Below, piece after piece: positions 1-8,725 of a DNA stretch of 64,000 nt. The notes under the pieces are model-generated. The model was not told where the DNA came from and made no database searches. It was given only the letters and a program-made list of their open reading frames with translations. Location: contig NC_019904.1 of the NCBI RefSeq assembly GCF_000325705.1, positions 3,040,001 to 3,104,000 of the forward strand, given 5' to 3'. A program made the position numbers and the translations under genes. The first letter of the stretch is position 1; each line of letters starts with the position of its first letter. The stretch is from Echinicola vietnamensis DSM 17526 (GTDB lineage Bacteria; Bacteroidota; Bacteroidia; Cytophagales; Cyclobacteriaceae).

Positions 1-206
1 GACCAAAGGTCCCAGCCTTGGATATCACCTTGTTTGACGGCCTGTTCATAGATTTTTTCCAAAAAATCCTTGTTCTCTGAGTAGTCAACCATTTGGTTTG
101 AAGACACCTTGATGAATTCTATGACTAGGTATTGGTGGCTTTCCTGCGCTGCTGCGCTGCGGTACATGAAGGTGAAAATTAGGACGAAATAAAACAACTT
201 TTTCAT
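1..206 (-). CDS. Secreted protein of unknown function (5' part only)
   Basis: Reading leftwards from ATG at 206, the frame stays open to the window edge, giving 68 codons of an N-terminus. It begins with a clear signal peptide: MKK, a hydrophobic core (LFYFVLIFTFMY), then a small-residue cleavage region ending AAA-Q, so the product is exported. The mature part starts ESHQYLVIEFIKV and is rich in aromatic and charged residues, with no motif I can assign. The stop lies outside the window, so length and family are unknown. The 5' side is a long AT-rich non-coding stretch that probably holds its promoter. Confidence 0.75.
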   Translation of the reverse strand, partial: MKKLFYFVLIFTFMYRSAAAQESHQYLVIEFIKVSSNQMVDYSENKDFLEKIYEQAVKQGDIQGWDLW

Positions 207-833
207 ATCGTAGGTATTTTGGGTTCTCAGAACAATTTCTTTAATCTCTTACTATTAAGATAATCATTTATTTGGTGTTTGAGAAAAAAAATGGTTTTTT
301 TTGTGTTAAAATTTTATAATAAAGTGTTTGGTGTTGAAAATATTCTGATATATCAAAATTTATTCGGTTTTATTACGTTATTTAAAACAAACCTTTCAAA
401 AACAGTTTAATGTGATAAGAGCTTTCGCCTATTATTTTGCTTGCAAAACCCGGTTTGGGTGTTGGGTTGATGTCGCTACAGGCACTTCACTTCTCCCTGC
501 GGCTGAAAAAGGTTTTAGCGGGAATTGGTGTCAGATCAAATGTTGACTAATCCGCATTTGTAATGTGGATTGCTGAACATGGCATTTTTAATGCCTCTAT
601 ATCACCATTTAATTATTGCCACGAAGACACGAAGGCCCAAAGTTTTTTGAGGAATTGGTATGTAACTAATCCGCATTTGTAACGCGGATTGTTGAACATG
701 GTATTTGTAATGCCCCTAATCACCAATTATTTATTGCCATGAAGACACGAAGGCACTATGGTTTTGGGCGTGTTGGTGCTTCTTTTGATTATCTTTCGCG
801 GAAGTGTTCACTAATGCTTTACCAAATAAAAAG
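207..833. other. Non-coding spacer with repeats
   Basis: No credible gene lies here. Bases 207-430 are very AT-rich, as expected for the upstream region of the leftward secreted-protein gene. From about 430 onward the sequence changes to repeat-like material with short palindromes, including the tandem repeat at 547-754. A short open frame at 739-987 runs into the 3' end of the nuclease gene on the other strand and shows no protein-like features. Confidence 0.6.
547..754. repeat. Two diverged direct copies of a palindrome-bearing repeat
   Basis: Copy 1 (547-636) and copy 2 (666-754) share the order: CTAATCCGCATTTGTAA, a GGATT arm, TGAACATGG, a second small hairpin (GGCATT...AATGCC in copy 1), then a CACCA...TTATTGCCA tract and GAAGACACGAAGGC. 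Each copy contains two hairpins (AATCC/GGATT, and one around GGCATT/AATGCC). The first half recurs at 35955-36010 between the two ABC exporter genes, so this is a dispersed family and not a local accident. Confidence 0.7.
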
Positions 834-2207
834 TCATGAGGGAAGCACCACTACTTTTTTCATAAGGTTTTTGCTTAGGTATTGGGCGAGGATAGAGGAC
901 GTGTCGCCGACGGGTTTTACCATTTCCAGTTGGTCGATTACTGCTTCATCCGTATCGAATTCAGCTTCGCTATCGATAAAGCCATAGGCCTTTAGGACGC
1001 CATCCTCAAAATAGATGGCGGCTTGTTCGTTTGGGTGACGGCCTTTTTCACGAATCAGCAGGCGGCTTTTTTCACGTTGGATTTCCTGTAACCAATCTTC
1101 TACCCGTGTATTATACGAGGAGGGTTCCTCTTCTCCACAGCAAGCCCCTAGGCATGCCCCGGCCTGATGGTCAAAGCAGGCAGAAGCTGATTTTTGAACT
1201 CCGCAAAGTTTAGCGCATAGCTGATGCTTTTCGATCTTTTCCAGCAGGTATGACCAAGCTTCATGATGCGAATGAAAGGCCAAAAGAGGTTTGGTGAAGC
1301 GGTTGATCTTGGCTACTTGGAAGCGCTCGAAGCCTTGACCATCTTGGTACCTGTAAATTCCCCAAGGCGCATTTTTTGCTTTTTGGGCGCGGTTGTATTT
1401 TGGCCAGTGTTGCTTGATCTCCAGTGCTTCCACCAGCAGGGCAAGGAATTCGCTGCCGGTCAATTGGAAACTGACATCATAAATGGCTGACTTCATGCCT
1501 TGCTTGCCTTTTCCTGCTCCCGAAAAATGCCCCTTGAAGCGATGACGGATATTGAGGGCTTTGCCGACGTAAATTACTTTTCCATTGGCGTCATGAAAGT
1601 AGTAGACCCCAATACTTTCGGGCAGGGATAAAAATTGTTCCTTGGTAATATTGGGCGGTAAAAATGCTTCTCCCGAGTTTCTTTTGAGTAATTGCTCCAC
1701 TATGCCCTCTTGGTCTGCAAGTAACAGTTTGGTAAACAGTTCAGCAGTGGCCTCCGCATCACCAAAGGCGCGGTGACGAGATTTAATTTCAATGTTTTTA
1801 TGCTCACATATGCGGCCAAGGCTATAGGATCTCAGGCCCGGAAAGATTTTTCTGCTCAACCTGACCGTGCAAAGCTTCGGACGGTCAAAAGATTTTCCGA
1901 TCCGTTCAAATTCCGATCGGATAAACTGATAGTCGAAGTTCACATTGTGCGCTACGAATATTTTGTCTTCCAGAAAGGCGTAGAGCTCATCTGCGATATC
2001 TTCGAAGTAAGGCGCTCCTTCCACCATGGATTGATCGATGCCGGTCAGTCCTGTAATGAAACCGGGGATTTCACAGTCTGGGTTGATCAAGGTTTGAAAG
2101 GAATCCAGGATTTGGCTGCCGTTGTGGGCCACAGCCGCCACTTCGGTAATGCGGTGCCTTTTTCCATAACCTCCTGTCGTCTCAATATCTACAATGGCAT
2201 ATATCAT
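834..2207 (-). CDS. DEDDh exonuclease fused to GIY-YIG (UvrC/Cho-like) nuclease
   Basis: This 457-residue protein has two nuclease modules. Residues 1-165 are a DnaQ/epsilon-type 3'-5' exonuclease: DIETTG with D7 and E9, HNVNFDYQF with D92, and HRAFGDAEA with H145 and D150 complete the DEDDh set. Residues 197-280 are a GIY-YIG endonuclease domain (GVYYF at 200-204, VIYVGKA at 211-217, then an Arg-rich helix). A Cys-rich stretch (ACLGACCGEE) resembles the region after the nuclease domain in UvrC/Cho proteins. The fusion is known in Bacteroidota and Actinobacteria and is inferred to act in DNA repair, but its exact pathway is unclear. The start at 2207 places the exonuclease motif I right at the N-terminus, as usual. 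It is divergent from the DinB-like gene at 2396. Confidence 0.9.
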   Translation of the reverse strand: MIYAIVDIETTGGYGKRHRITEVAAVAHNGSQILDSFQTLINPDCEIPGFITGLTGIDQSMVEGAPYFEDIADELYAFLEDKIFVAHNVNFDYQFIRSEFERIGKSFDRPKLCTVRLSRKIFPGLRSYSLGRICEHKNIEIKSRHRAFGDAEATAELFTKLLLADQEGIVEQLLKRNSGEAFLPPNITKEQFLSLPESIGVYYFHDANGKVIYVGKALNIRHRFKGHFSGAGKGKQGMKSAIYDVSFQLTGSEFLALLVEALEIKQHWPKYNRAQKAKNAPWGIYRYQDGQGFERFQVAKINRFTKPLLAFHSHHEAWSYLLEKIEKHQLCAKLCGVQKSASACFDHQAGACLGACCGEEEPSSYNTRVEDWLQEIQREKSRLLIREKGRHPNEQAAIYFEDGVLKAYGFIDSEAEFDTDEAVIDQLEMVKPVGDTSSILAQYLSKNLMKKVVVLPS

Positions 2208-2395
2208 GTTCAGGCCCTCTGGGATTGAATGGTTTCTTTAAAGGTGAGATGTGCTTGCCCACGGCAATAACCGACAAATTAAATTTACGGTTCAATTTTA
2301 ATGAATTGTCAATCATTATAGCGAATTTTGACTTAAAATGTCCCAAAATATTAACTGGGCCCGGGCCGAAAGGTTTCAAGGTCACTTATTCCAAG

Positions 2396-2941
2396 ATGAT
2401 AGAAAAAATAGAGCACTGGCAAAGCAGCCTCGCCACGACCACCGCTGACTTTAAGCGTGCCTTTGAGCACCTTGATCGGGAAGCGCTGTACCAAAAACCT
2501 CAAGCAGGTACGTGGAGCATTGCAGAAAATATCCAGCACCTTATGGTGATCAATAGCAGCTATTTCCCGATTTTTAAGCAAGTGGAGGAGGGAAGTTACC
2601 AGAAGCCGTTTATCGGGAATTTCGGTTTTTTGACCAAGGCCATTGGCAATATGATCTTGAAATCCGTTGATCCTGAAAACCCCAAGAAAATCAATACCAT
2701 TCCTGTTTGGAAGCCGGAGAAGTATGAGGAAAAGGAGCAGGAGAAGTTGCTTGAGGCATTTGAAGCCCATCAACAAGAGTTTTCAGACTGGATTGTACGG
2801 CTGAAGCCAGCGCTGGAAAAAGGGCAGGTGATCCATTCACCGGCCAATCGCTTGATCGCCTATCCTTTGGAGATGGCCATGGATATCATTACCACCCATG
2901 AAAAACGGCATTTGGCGCAAGCCAAGCGGGTATTGAAATAA
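2396..2941 (+). CDS. DinB-like (DinB_2 superfamily) protein
   Basis: The product has 181 residues if started at ATG 2396 (MIEKIEHWQ). The frame is open further upstream, but that extension lies in the promoter region shared with the divergent nuclease and looks non-coding. The pattern fits the four-helix DinB/YfiT fold: H48 in ENIQHLMVIN and a C-terminal HEKRHLAQAKRV provide the expected metal-binding histidine triad. Members are metal-dependent enzymes, often thiol transferases or hydrolases, or of unknown role; the substrate cannot be read here. A second DinB-like protein is at 8142-8657. Confidence 0.8.
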   Translation: MIEKIEHWQSSLATTTADFKRAFEHLDREALYQKPQAGTWSIAENIQHLMVINSSYFPIFKQVEEGSYQKPFIGNFGFLTKAIGNMILKSVDPENPKKINTIPVWKPEKYEEKEQEKLLEAFEAHQQEFSDWIVRLKPALEKGQVIHSPANRLIAYPLEMAMDIITTHEKRHLAQAKRVLK

Positions 2942-3078
2942 CAGCTGGTAGAAGGAAACCGTCTGTTCATCAGTGGTGTAGCGTTACTGACCACTTTTAA
3001 ACTTTGGAAATGTACGGTATCCTTGTTTAATTATTATAATTTTAACGATTATTTAGTTTTCAATCAAATCATAATTTG

Positions 3079-4056
3079 ATGACTGAAATTAGAAACAACT
3101 GGACAAGAGAAGAAATTAAAGAGATCTTTGATAGCCCTATCATGGAACTCATGTATAAGGCGGCAACTGTACACCGGGAATTTCATGATCCTCAGGAAGT
3201 ACAAGTATGTACGCTGCTTTCCGTAAAAACAGGGGGGTGTCCCGAGGACTGTGCTTATTGCCCGCAGGCTGCCCGGTATCATACCGATGTGAAAGTACAT
3301 AAACTCCTTGATGTGGAGGAAGTGATCAATAAGGCAACTGATGCCAAGGCAGCGGGCAGTACCCGTTTCTGTATGGGAGCGGCTTGGCGCGAAGTGCGTG
3401 ACAACAGGGATTTTGACAAGGTGCTGGATATGGTGAAAGGGGTGAACAATATGGGAATGGAAGTATGCTGCACGTTAGGCATGCTCTCGGAAGAGCAGGC
3501 CAAAAAGCTGAAAGATGCCGGGCTATATGCTTATAACCATAACCTTGACACCAGTGAAGATCATTATAATGAGATCATCACCACGAGAAATTACGATGAC
3601 AGGTTAGATACATTGGACAATGTCCGTAAGGCAGATATCTCAGTTTGCTCAGGCGGGATCATTGGTCTTGGTGAAAACTTGGATGATCGTGTGGGGATGC
3701 TGCACACCCTGGCGACTTTGCCCTCACATCCTGAATCTGTTCCTGTAAATGCATTGGTTCCGGTGGAAGGAACGCCACTGGAAAAGCAGGAGCGTGTGTC
3801 GGTTTGGGAAATGGTCAGAATGATCGCCACCGCAAGGATTATCATGCCAAAGTCAATGGTGAGGCTGTCTGCTGGACGGGTAAGAATGAATACCGAAGAG
3901 CAGGCCTTGTGCTTCATGGCCGGGGCAAATTCCATTTTTGCTGGCGATAAGTTGTTGACCACGCCAAATCCGGAAGAAGACATGGATAAAAAACTCTTCC
4001 AAACCCTAGACCTTAAGCCTAGAAAGGCCTTTAAGGATCAGGAAGTAGGTGTTTAA
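3079..4056 (+). CDS. bioB: Biotin synthase
   Basis: Biotin synthase is a radical-SAM enzyme that inserts sulfur into dethiobiotin in the last step of biotin synthesis. The CxxxCxxC cluster motif CPEDCAYC gives C54, C58 and C61 for the [4Fe-4S] cluster. FCMGAAW (C98), MEVCCTLG (C130) and SVCSGG, with a later SAGRVRM arginine, match the ligands of the second, [2Fe-2S] cluster. The 325-residue length is typical. ATG 3079 is chosen over an in-frame TTG one codon upstream. No other bio gene is adjacent. The gene converges on the acyl-CoA ligase and shares a palindromic terminator with it. Confidence 0.97.
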   Translation: MTEIRNNWTREEIKEIFDSPIMELMYKAATVHREFHDPQEVQVCTLLSVKTGGCPEDCAYCPQAARYHTDVKVHKLLDVEEVINKATDAKAAGSTRFCMGAAWREVRDNRDFDKVLDMVKGVNNMGMEVCCTLGMLSEEQAKKLKDAGLYAYNHNLDTSEDHYNEIITTRNYDDRLDTLDNVRKADISVCSGGIIGLGENLDDRVGMLHTLATLPSHPESVPVNALVPVEGTPLEKQERVSVWEMVRMIATARIIMPKSMVRLSAGRVRMNTEEQALCFMAGANSIFAGDKLLTTPNPEEDMDKKLFQTLDLKPRKAFKDQEVGV

Positions 4057-4063
4057 AAGAAAA

Positions 4064-4101
4064 GGGTTGTCTCTGGAATCAGCTGATTCCAGAGACAACC
4101 C
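4064..4101. terminator. Bidirectional intrinsic terminator (perfect 38-bp palindrome)
   Basis: The arms GGGTTGTCTCTGGAATCA and its exact complement meet at a GC centre. The palindrome lies between the convergent stops of bioB (4056) and the acyl-CoA ligase (4109). An A-rich tract on the left serves as the U-tract for leftward transcription. On the right, T-rich sequence follows only after a short gap. Confidence 0.8.
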
Positions 4102-4108
4102 TCTCTAT

Positions 4109-5788
4109 TTATGCTGATTTTTTTATGTGATCTTCCTTAATGATCCTTCTCAAAATCTTGCCCACATTTGATTTGGGCAGTTCATCCACAAAGTAAACCT
4201 CTCTGGGGACTTTGTAATTGGTAAGGCTTTCCCTACAGTGTTTGATGATTTCTGAAGCGGTGACTGAAGGATCATTGGCCACCACATAGGCAATGACTTT
4301 TTCGGTGGAATGTTCGTCCGGCATGCCGATAACCCCCACTTCCATGACCTTATCATGGGTGGCGATAGCGTCTTCCACCTCATTAGGGTACACGTTGAAC
4401 CCGGATACCAAAATCATTTCTTTTTTGCGGTCGACGATTTTGATAAATCCATCGTTGGTGATGATGCCAATATCTCCCGTCTTGAGCCATTCTCCGAGCA
4501 TCACGTCATTGGTTTCTTTAGGCTTGTTCCAGTAGCCTTTCATGACTTGAGGTCCTTTGATACACAGTTCGCCTTTTTCCCCATTGGGCAGTTCGTTTCC
4601 TTCATCATCGATGATTTTCACTTCGGTATTGGGCAGGGGCAGACCGATGGTGCCGATCCGCTCAGTGCCATCGATGGGATTGCAGCAAGCCACGGGGGAG
4701 GTTTCGGTGAGCCCATAGCCTTCGGCCAAAGGGGTTCCCGTGACCGCGTTCCATTTTTCAGCCACATATTTTTGGACAGCCATCCCACCGCCAACAGAGA
4801 TTTTCAGGTAACTAAAATCCAGGTTTCTGAATGATTCTTGGTTTAAGAGACCGTTAAACAGGGTGTTTACCCCTGTGATGACACTGAATTTATGTTTGCG
4901 AAGGTCTTTACAAAACGCTTTCATGTCCCGGGGGTTGGTGATCAGGAGGTTGTGAGCACCGATCTTCAGCATGGCCAGGCAGTTTACCGTCAAGGCAAAA
5001 ATATGGTACATGGGGAGGGCAGTGATGACCAGTTCCTCTCCTTCTTTCAGCTTGGGCCTCATCCAAGCTGAAATTTGCTGCATGTTGGCAATGATGTTTC
5101 CATGGGTAAGCGCAGCTCCTTTGGAGACACCTGTTGTGCCGCCGGTGTACTGCAGGTAAGCCGTATCGTTTAAGTCAAGTGTCACCGGTTGTAGGTCAAG
5201 GTGACTGCCGATGTCAAGAGCATCGTTAAATTTAACGGCATTCGGCAAATTATAAGCGGGGACCATCTTTTTGATGTATTTGACCACCAAGTTTACAATG
5301 CCTCCCTTGAGTCCTCCCAGCATGTCGCCGATTTCGGTGAGGATAATGTGCTTTACGTCTAGTCTGGGCAGTATTTCTTCCAAGTTGCTGGCAAAGTTGG
5401 CGACGATGACAACTGCTGAAATATCCGCGTCCTTAAATTGATGCTCCATTTCATGAGGCGTATACAGCGGATTGGTGTTTACCACTATCAAGCCCGCCCG
5501 CAACGCACCAAACATGGCTACGGGGTATTGCAGCAAATTGGGCATCTGGATCGCAATTCGATCTCCCTTTTTGAGTTTGAGTTCGTTTTGAAGGTAGGAT
5601 GCAAAGTCCTTGGATAGCCGGTCGACTTCATGGAAACTGATTTTTTTGCCCATGCATTCATACGCGACGGCTTCTCCATATTTCTGCACGCTTTCTTCAA
5701 ATAGTCCCACCACACTGGAGTAGGCTTCTACATCTACTTCTTGAGGAACTGATTTAGGATAAAACTTAAACCAAGGAAAATCTTTCAT
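4109..5788 (-). CDS. fadD: Long-chain fatty acid-CoA ligase (AMP-forming)
   Basis: This is an adenylate-forming enzyme that activates fatty acids with ATP and CoA. All core motifs are visible in the 559 residues: the P-loop-like YTGGTTGVSKGA (about 213-225), GYGLTETSP (357-365), the TGD/DRKKEMILVSGFNVYP hinge region, and the C-terminal LPKSNVGKILRR with the catalytic lysine. The N-terminal FxWFKFYPKSVPQE opening and full length match bacterial FadD-type long-chain ligases better than acetyl-CoA synthetase. Substrate length is inferred from overall resemblance. The gene is monocistronic and convergent with bioB. Confidence 0.92.
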   Translation of the reverse strand: MKDFPWFKFYPKSVPQEVDVEAYSSVVGLFEESVQKYGEAVAYECMGKKISFHEVDRLSKDFASYLQNELKLKKGDRIAIQMPNLLQYPVAMFGALRAGLIVVNTNPLYTPHEMEHQFKDADISAVVIVANFASNLEEILPRLDVKHIILTEIGDMLGGLKGGIVNLVVKYIKKMVPAYNLPNAVKFNDALDIGSHLDLQPVTLDLNDTAYLQYTGGTTGVSKGAALTHGNIIANMQQISAWMRPKLKEGEELVITALPMYHIFALTVNCLAMLKIGAHNLLITNPRDMKAFCKDLRKHKFSVITGVNTLFNGLLNQESFRNLDFSYLKISVGGGMAVQKYVAEKWNAVTGTPLAEGYGLTETSPVACCNPIDGTERIGTIGLPLPNTEVKIIDDEGNELPNGEKGELCIKGPQVMKGYWNKPKETNDVMLGEWLKTGDIGIITNDGFIKIVDRKKEMILVSGFNVYPNEVEDAIATHDKVMEVGVIGMPDEHSTEKVIAYVVANDPSVTASEIIKHCRESLTNYKVPREVYFVDELPKSNVGKILRRIIKEDHIKKSA

Positions 5789-6209
5789 TGTTATCTATTT
5801 TGGGTTTTAGCGCGTTTTGTATGCAATTGATATGCAAGAATAATATAGTTCATTTCGGTGTGATTTAAAAGGGCCTTTACTCGTCAAGACTGATTTGGCG
5901 AAAACTCCCTAGTAAAAATATCATTTCCCTTTTTCTGGGACAATGAAAAGGTGAACTAAATATTCTTTTATTAAAAGGATACGGAAACCAAAACGTGGAG
6001 GTTAAGCCAACTGGATAACATAGGGCTTGAGGAGGCCGGCTGGATATCATAAGGCTATAACGATTTGGCGTTATTTTGCTGTGACCAATAAAATTTTATC
6101 AAGCATTTCATCTTTAGTATTATTTTTGAGAAAAAATTATTTAGGCAAATCACCATTATCATTTCAAGTATGGCACAAAATTGGTGCGACGGGATGAAAA
6201 TAGCTATTT
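5789..6209. other. Intergenic region between divergent genes
   Basis: This 421-bp gap must carry promoters for both the acyl-CoA ligase (leftward) and the exported coiled-coil protein (rightward). No gene is visible. Two similar 23-mers, 6006-6028 and 6035-6057 (GCC..CTGGATA.CATA.GGCT), lie 29 bp apart and might be a tandem protein-binding site. This is unsupported beyond the repetition. Confidence 0.5.
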
Positions 6210-7412
6210 ATGAGACGTAATATTTACCTATTGACAATTATGATCCTGCTTAGCGGGATCCAGGCCTTTGGTCAGACAGACAGCATAAAGGTTTCTTTGG
6301 AGCAATCATTAAAACAAAGCCTTTTAAAAAGCATCCAGGTGAAAACCGACTCCATGGATGATCAGCTGGGGACCAAGCTTACCGACCTGGATGAGCGAAT
6401 ACAGATGCTCGATAAATCCTTGAGCCAGACCAGCAGTGAAGCCCAAAAGATCGAAAAGCTCATCGAGCGGGTCAAGCTGATCGAGGATTTTCAGCAGGCT
6501 GAAAAGGATGCAGAACTGAACATTTATCAAGGAAATTACCAGTCTGCCATCATTAATTTGGTGTCCATGGAGCGGGAACTGCGGCCCCTTATCCTTTTTA
6601 GTGCCGCCAGAGATTTTTTCCAGACCTTAAACGCCATCGGCAATCCTACACAGTATCCCGGGTTTAATAATTGGTACAAAGGTTTTCAAGCCTATGTGGA
6701 GGAAAACAAAAAGGATAACCCATCCCTTTCTGTAGTGTCCAACCTGGTCAGCCTCACAGGAGACCTGTCCGCGGGCACACCGATATTTGGCACCTTCAGT
6801 CAAGCGCTGTTCATGGGCATGTCCAATTATATCGACAATCTGGGGAAAAGGGACAAAAAGCTCAAAGAGCAAAGCCAGCAAATGTTTGAGTTGGTGGCGG
6901 AATTGGGCCAATACACCAATGATAAAAACCTGATCGAAACAGAGTGGGAGGCAATTGATACCGAATTAGAGGAACTAAAGGAATTATATGCACAGAATTT
7001 GGACAAAAACCTCAAAATCCTGGGCATTGATAAGAAAGAATTTGAACGCAGGTACAGCAACGAAAATGACGCCAATCAGCGGTACGAATACCTAAACGAA
7101 CTTACAAATATCATTGCCAACCGCGTAAGAACGGAGCGGGAAGTCAATGCCAAAAACTGGAAAAACACTTTTTACAATGAAATGGCCGAAATCCAATCCC
7201 TGAAAATCCGTTTTGGGGGAATTACCTTCCGGATCAGTGAAAATATCAGTAAGTACAACGGCCTGATCGACAAGTATAAAGAGGCAAAGCACATCGGGCC
7301 TAGAATGAGTGATTTAGAGACGAAGCTCAACAGTCTAAAAAGTGCCTTTGATACAGCCTTTAATCCCTTGGAGTATATCAATGCGGCCAATAAAATGTAT
7401 AAAGTGGATTGA
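6210..7412 (+). CDS. Exported coiled-coil protein of unknown function
   Basis: I do not recognise a family. The 400-residue product starts with a good signal peptide (MRRNIYLLTIMILLSGIQAFG, cleavage before Q22), so it reaches the periplasm or surface. Residues about 30-100 and 235-290 are rich in Glu, Lys, Leu and Gln in heptad-like order and look like coiled coils (QSLKQSLLKSIQ, DERIQMLDKSLSQ, EAIDTELEELKELY). The middle (about 130-220) is more hydrophobic and may be a globular helical domain. There is no lipobox and no enzymatic motif. It stands alone between a divergent promoter region and a strong terminator. A structural or scaffolding role is only a guess. Confidence 0.8.
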   Translation: MRRNIYLLTIMILLSGIQAFGQTDSIKVSLEQSLKQSLLKSIQVKTDSMDDQLGTKLTDLDERIQMLDKSLSQTSSEAQKIEKLIERVKLIEDFQQAEKDAELNIYQGNYQSAIINLVSMERELRPLILFSAARDFFQTLNAIGNPTQYPGFNNWYKGFQAYVEENKKDNPSLSVVSNLVSLTGDLSAGTPIFGTFSQALFMGMSNYIDNLGKRDKKLKEQSQQMFELVAELGQYTNDKNLIETEWEAIDTELEELKELYAQNLDKNLKILGIDKKEFERRYSNENDANQRYEYLNELTNIIANRVRTEREVNAKNWKNTFYNEMAEIQSLKIRFGGITFRISENISKYNGLIDKYKEAKHIGPRMSDLETKLNSLKSAFDTAFNPLEYINAANKMYKVD

Positions 7413-7483
7413 TGGAGGCTCTAAGGTGTGATCATTGCAAGAACGAGGGTGATTGACACTTTTTTCCACATGAGAATATCACT

Positions 7484-7524
7484 AAAAGCCAAGGACGGGG
7501 AATTCCCCGTCCTTGGCTTTTTTT
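7484..7524. terminator. Bidirectional intrinsic terminator
   Basis: A perfect palindrome with 19-nt arms (AAAAGCCAAGGACGGGGAA and its complement, 7484-7521), followed by a T-run to 7524 and preceded by A residues. It lies between the exported coiled-coil gene and the convergent thioesterase gene, whose stop overlaps the T-run. Confidence 0.85.
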
Positions 7525-8041
7525 AGTCTTCCGCTTGTAGGCGATGTTTGAGCAGTTTCACTCGTTCCGTAATGGCGTGTTGACGGATGTCAAAATTATC
7601 AGAGGTAGCTTTGAGGAAATCAGCAATGGCACCTTGGTGGGTTCGGATTTTTCCATCTTCGAGTCCCACATACTTTAACGTAGTCCAAAGGACATTTTTC
7701 AATTCCCTTTTGCTGTCATCGGTCATGAAATACTCAACTACCACCGTGTTTTCATCATGCCATAATATGCGGCTCATTATCCGGACCCATTCACCTACCA
7801 TGGCGGGTCTTACATAGGAGATGTTGTGGTTGTAGACGACCCAAGCTGCTTGGTATTTTTTGATCATATCGAACATTTCGATGCCGTAAAGTTTGGGTAC
7901 CTGATCCTCACGGGCATTGAAATAATAGTCGAAATATTTGGCATTGTTCAGGTGCCTTAATGGATCACAATCCTGAAAACGGATCAAGGACCGGCTTTCT
8001 GTTTCCTTGGGGTAATGCTTATCTGGGTTATACTCAAACAT
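7523..8041 (-). CDS. Acyl-CoA thioesterase, hotdog fold (4HBT family)
   Basis: The 172-residue sequence carries the 4HBT signature: RFQDCDPLRHLNNAKYFDYY (residues 21-40) with D26 in the position of the catalytic acid and the HLNNAxY helix, followed by YVRPAMVGEWV and strand-rich sequence. Such cytosolic enzymes hydrolyse acyl-CoA thioesters to free acid and CoA; the acyl preference cannot be predicted. The protein is about 25 residues longer than the minimal family because of a C-terminal helix. It lies upstream of the shared terminator and 100 bp downstream of the DinB-like gene on the same strand. Confidence 0.85.
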   Translation of the reverse strand: MFEYNPDKHYPKETESRSLIRFQDCDPLRHLNNAKYFDYYFNAREDQVPKLYGIEMFDMIKKYQAAWVVYNHNISYVRPAMVGEWVRIMSRILWHDENTVVVEYFMTDDSKRELKNVLWTTLKYVGLEDGKIRTHQGAIADFLKATSDNFDIRQHAITERVKLLKHRLQAED

Positions 8042-8141
8042 AATTGGTGAATAGGGTTTTAAAATTGAAATGATTAGCGGGGCTGACGCGTTGCAGCCTC
8101 TTCAGTGGATCAATTAGGGGGTAGTTAGGCGCTTCTATGAC

Positions 8142-8657
8142 CTAATAGCGTTCACGCAAAATCTGCATATGATGCTTGAAATGTCCTGGAATGATGTACA
8201 GAAAAGAACGGACGCTCATGGTGTAATCGTTTGCCGTACCCGTGTAGGTGTAAGCATCCTCGGGAAGGGACCGGAAAAAACTGCGGATGACATAACGTGT
8301 CAGTTCAAATTCCTCCAACAGCTCGGCAAGTGGACGGTCGTTGAACTTGGCAGCTTTCACATATGCTTCCTGATCCATGCCCGGCAATGGCTGTTTGTCC
8401 TTCCTGGCAATGGACAGTGCCCGGAAGAGCATGACCTTTTCGGTGTCATTGATGTGGCCGATGACTTCTTTTAAGCTCCATTTACCATCTTCATAACTTT
8501 TGGAAGCAGCTTCATCGGACATGCCTTCAAAATACTTCCTAAATTCTTCCACTTGCGAAAGTAGCAGCTTTTCGACATTTTCCCCGCGGACTTTGGAAAC
8601 ATAGGTGTCATAAAACGGTCCGTATTCTTCCATTTCTGGAATTAGTTTTTCGTTCAT
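8142..8657 (-). CDS. DinB-like (DinB_2) protein
   Basis: A 171-residue helical protein with the metal-binding histidines of the DinB superfamily: H68 in EVIGHINDTE and the C-terminal GHFKHHMQIL with H159 and H163 in HxxxH spacing. The WSLKEVIGHINDTEK segment is the most typical part. The family includes bacillithiol and other thiol S-transferases and many uncharacterised members; no substrate can be assigned. It is only distantly similar to the DinB-like protein at 2396. It is divergent from the M28 peptidase gene with a 68-bp promoter gap. Confidence 0.85.
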   Translation of the reverse strand: MNEKLIPEMEEYGPFYDTYVSKVRGENVEKLLLSQVEEFRKYFEGMSDEAASKSYEDGKWSLKEVIGHINDTEKVMLFRALSIARKDKQPLPGMDQEAYVKAAKFNDRPLAELLEEFELTRYVIRSFFRSLPEDAYTYTGTANDYTMSVRSFLYIIPGHFKHHMQILRERY

Positions 8658-8725
8658 GTAATTATCTTTTTATTTCTAAAGGGATACTATAAATTTAACG
8701 TAAACTAACACACAACCCGTTACTC

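Noticed and set aside
4064..4101. Perfect 38-bp palindrome considered as an operator
   Set aside because: Its position between two convergent stops fits a bidirectional terminator better.
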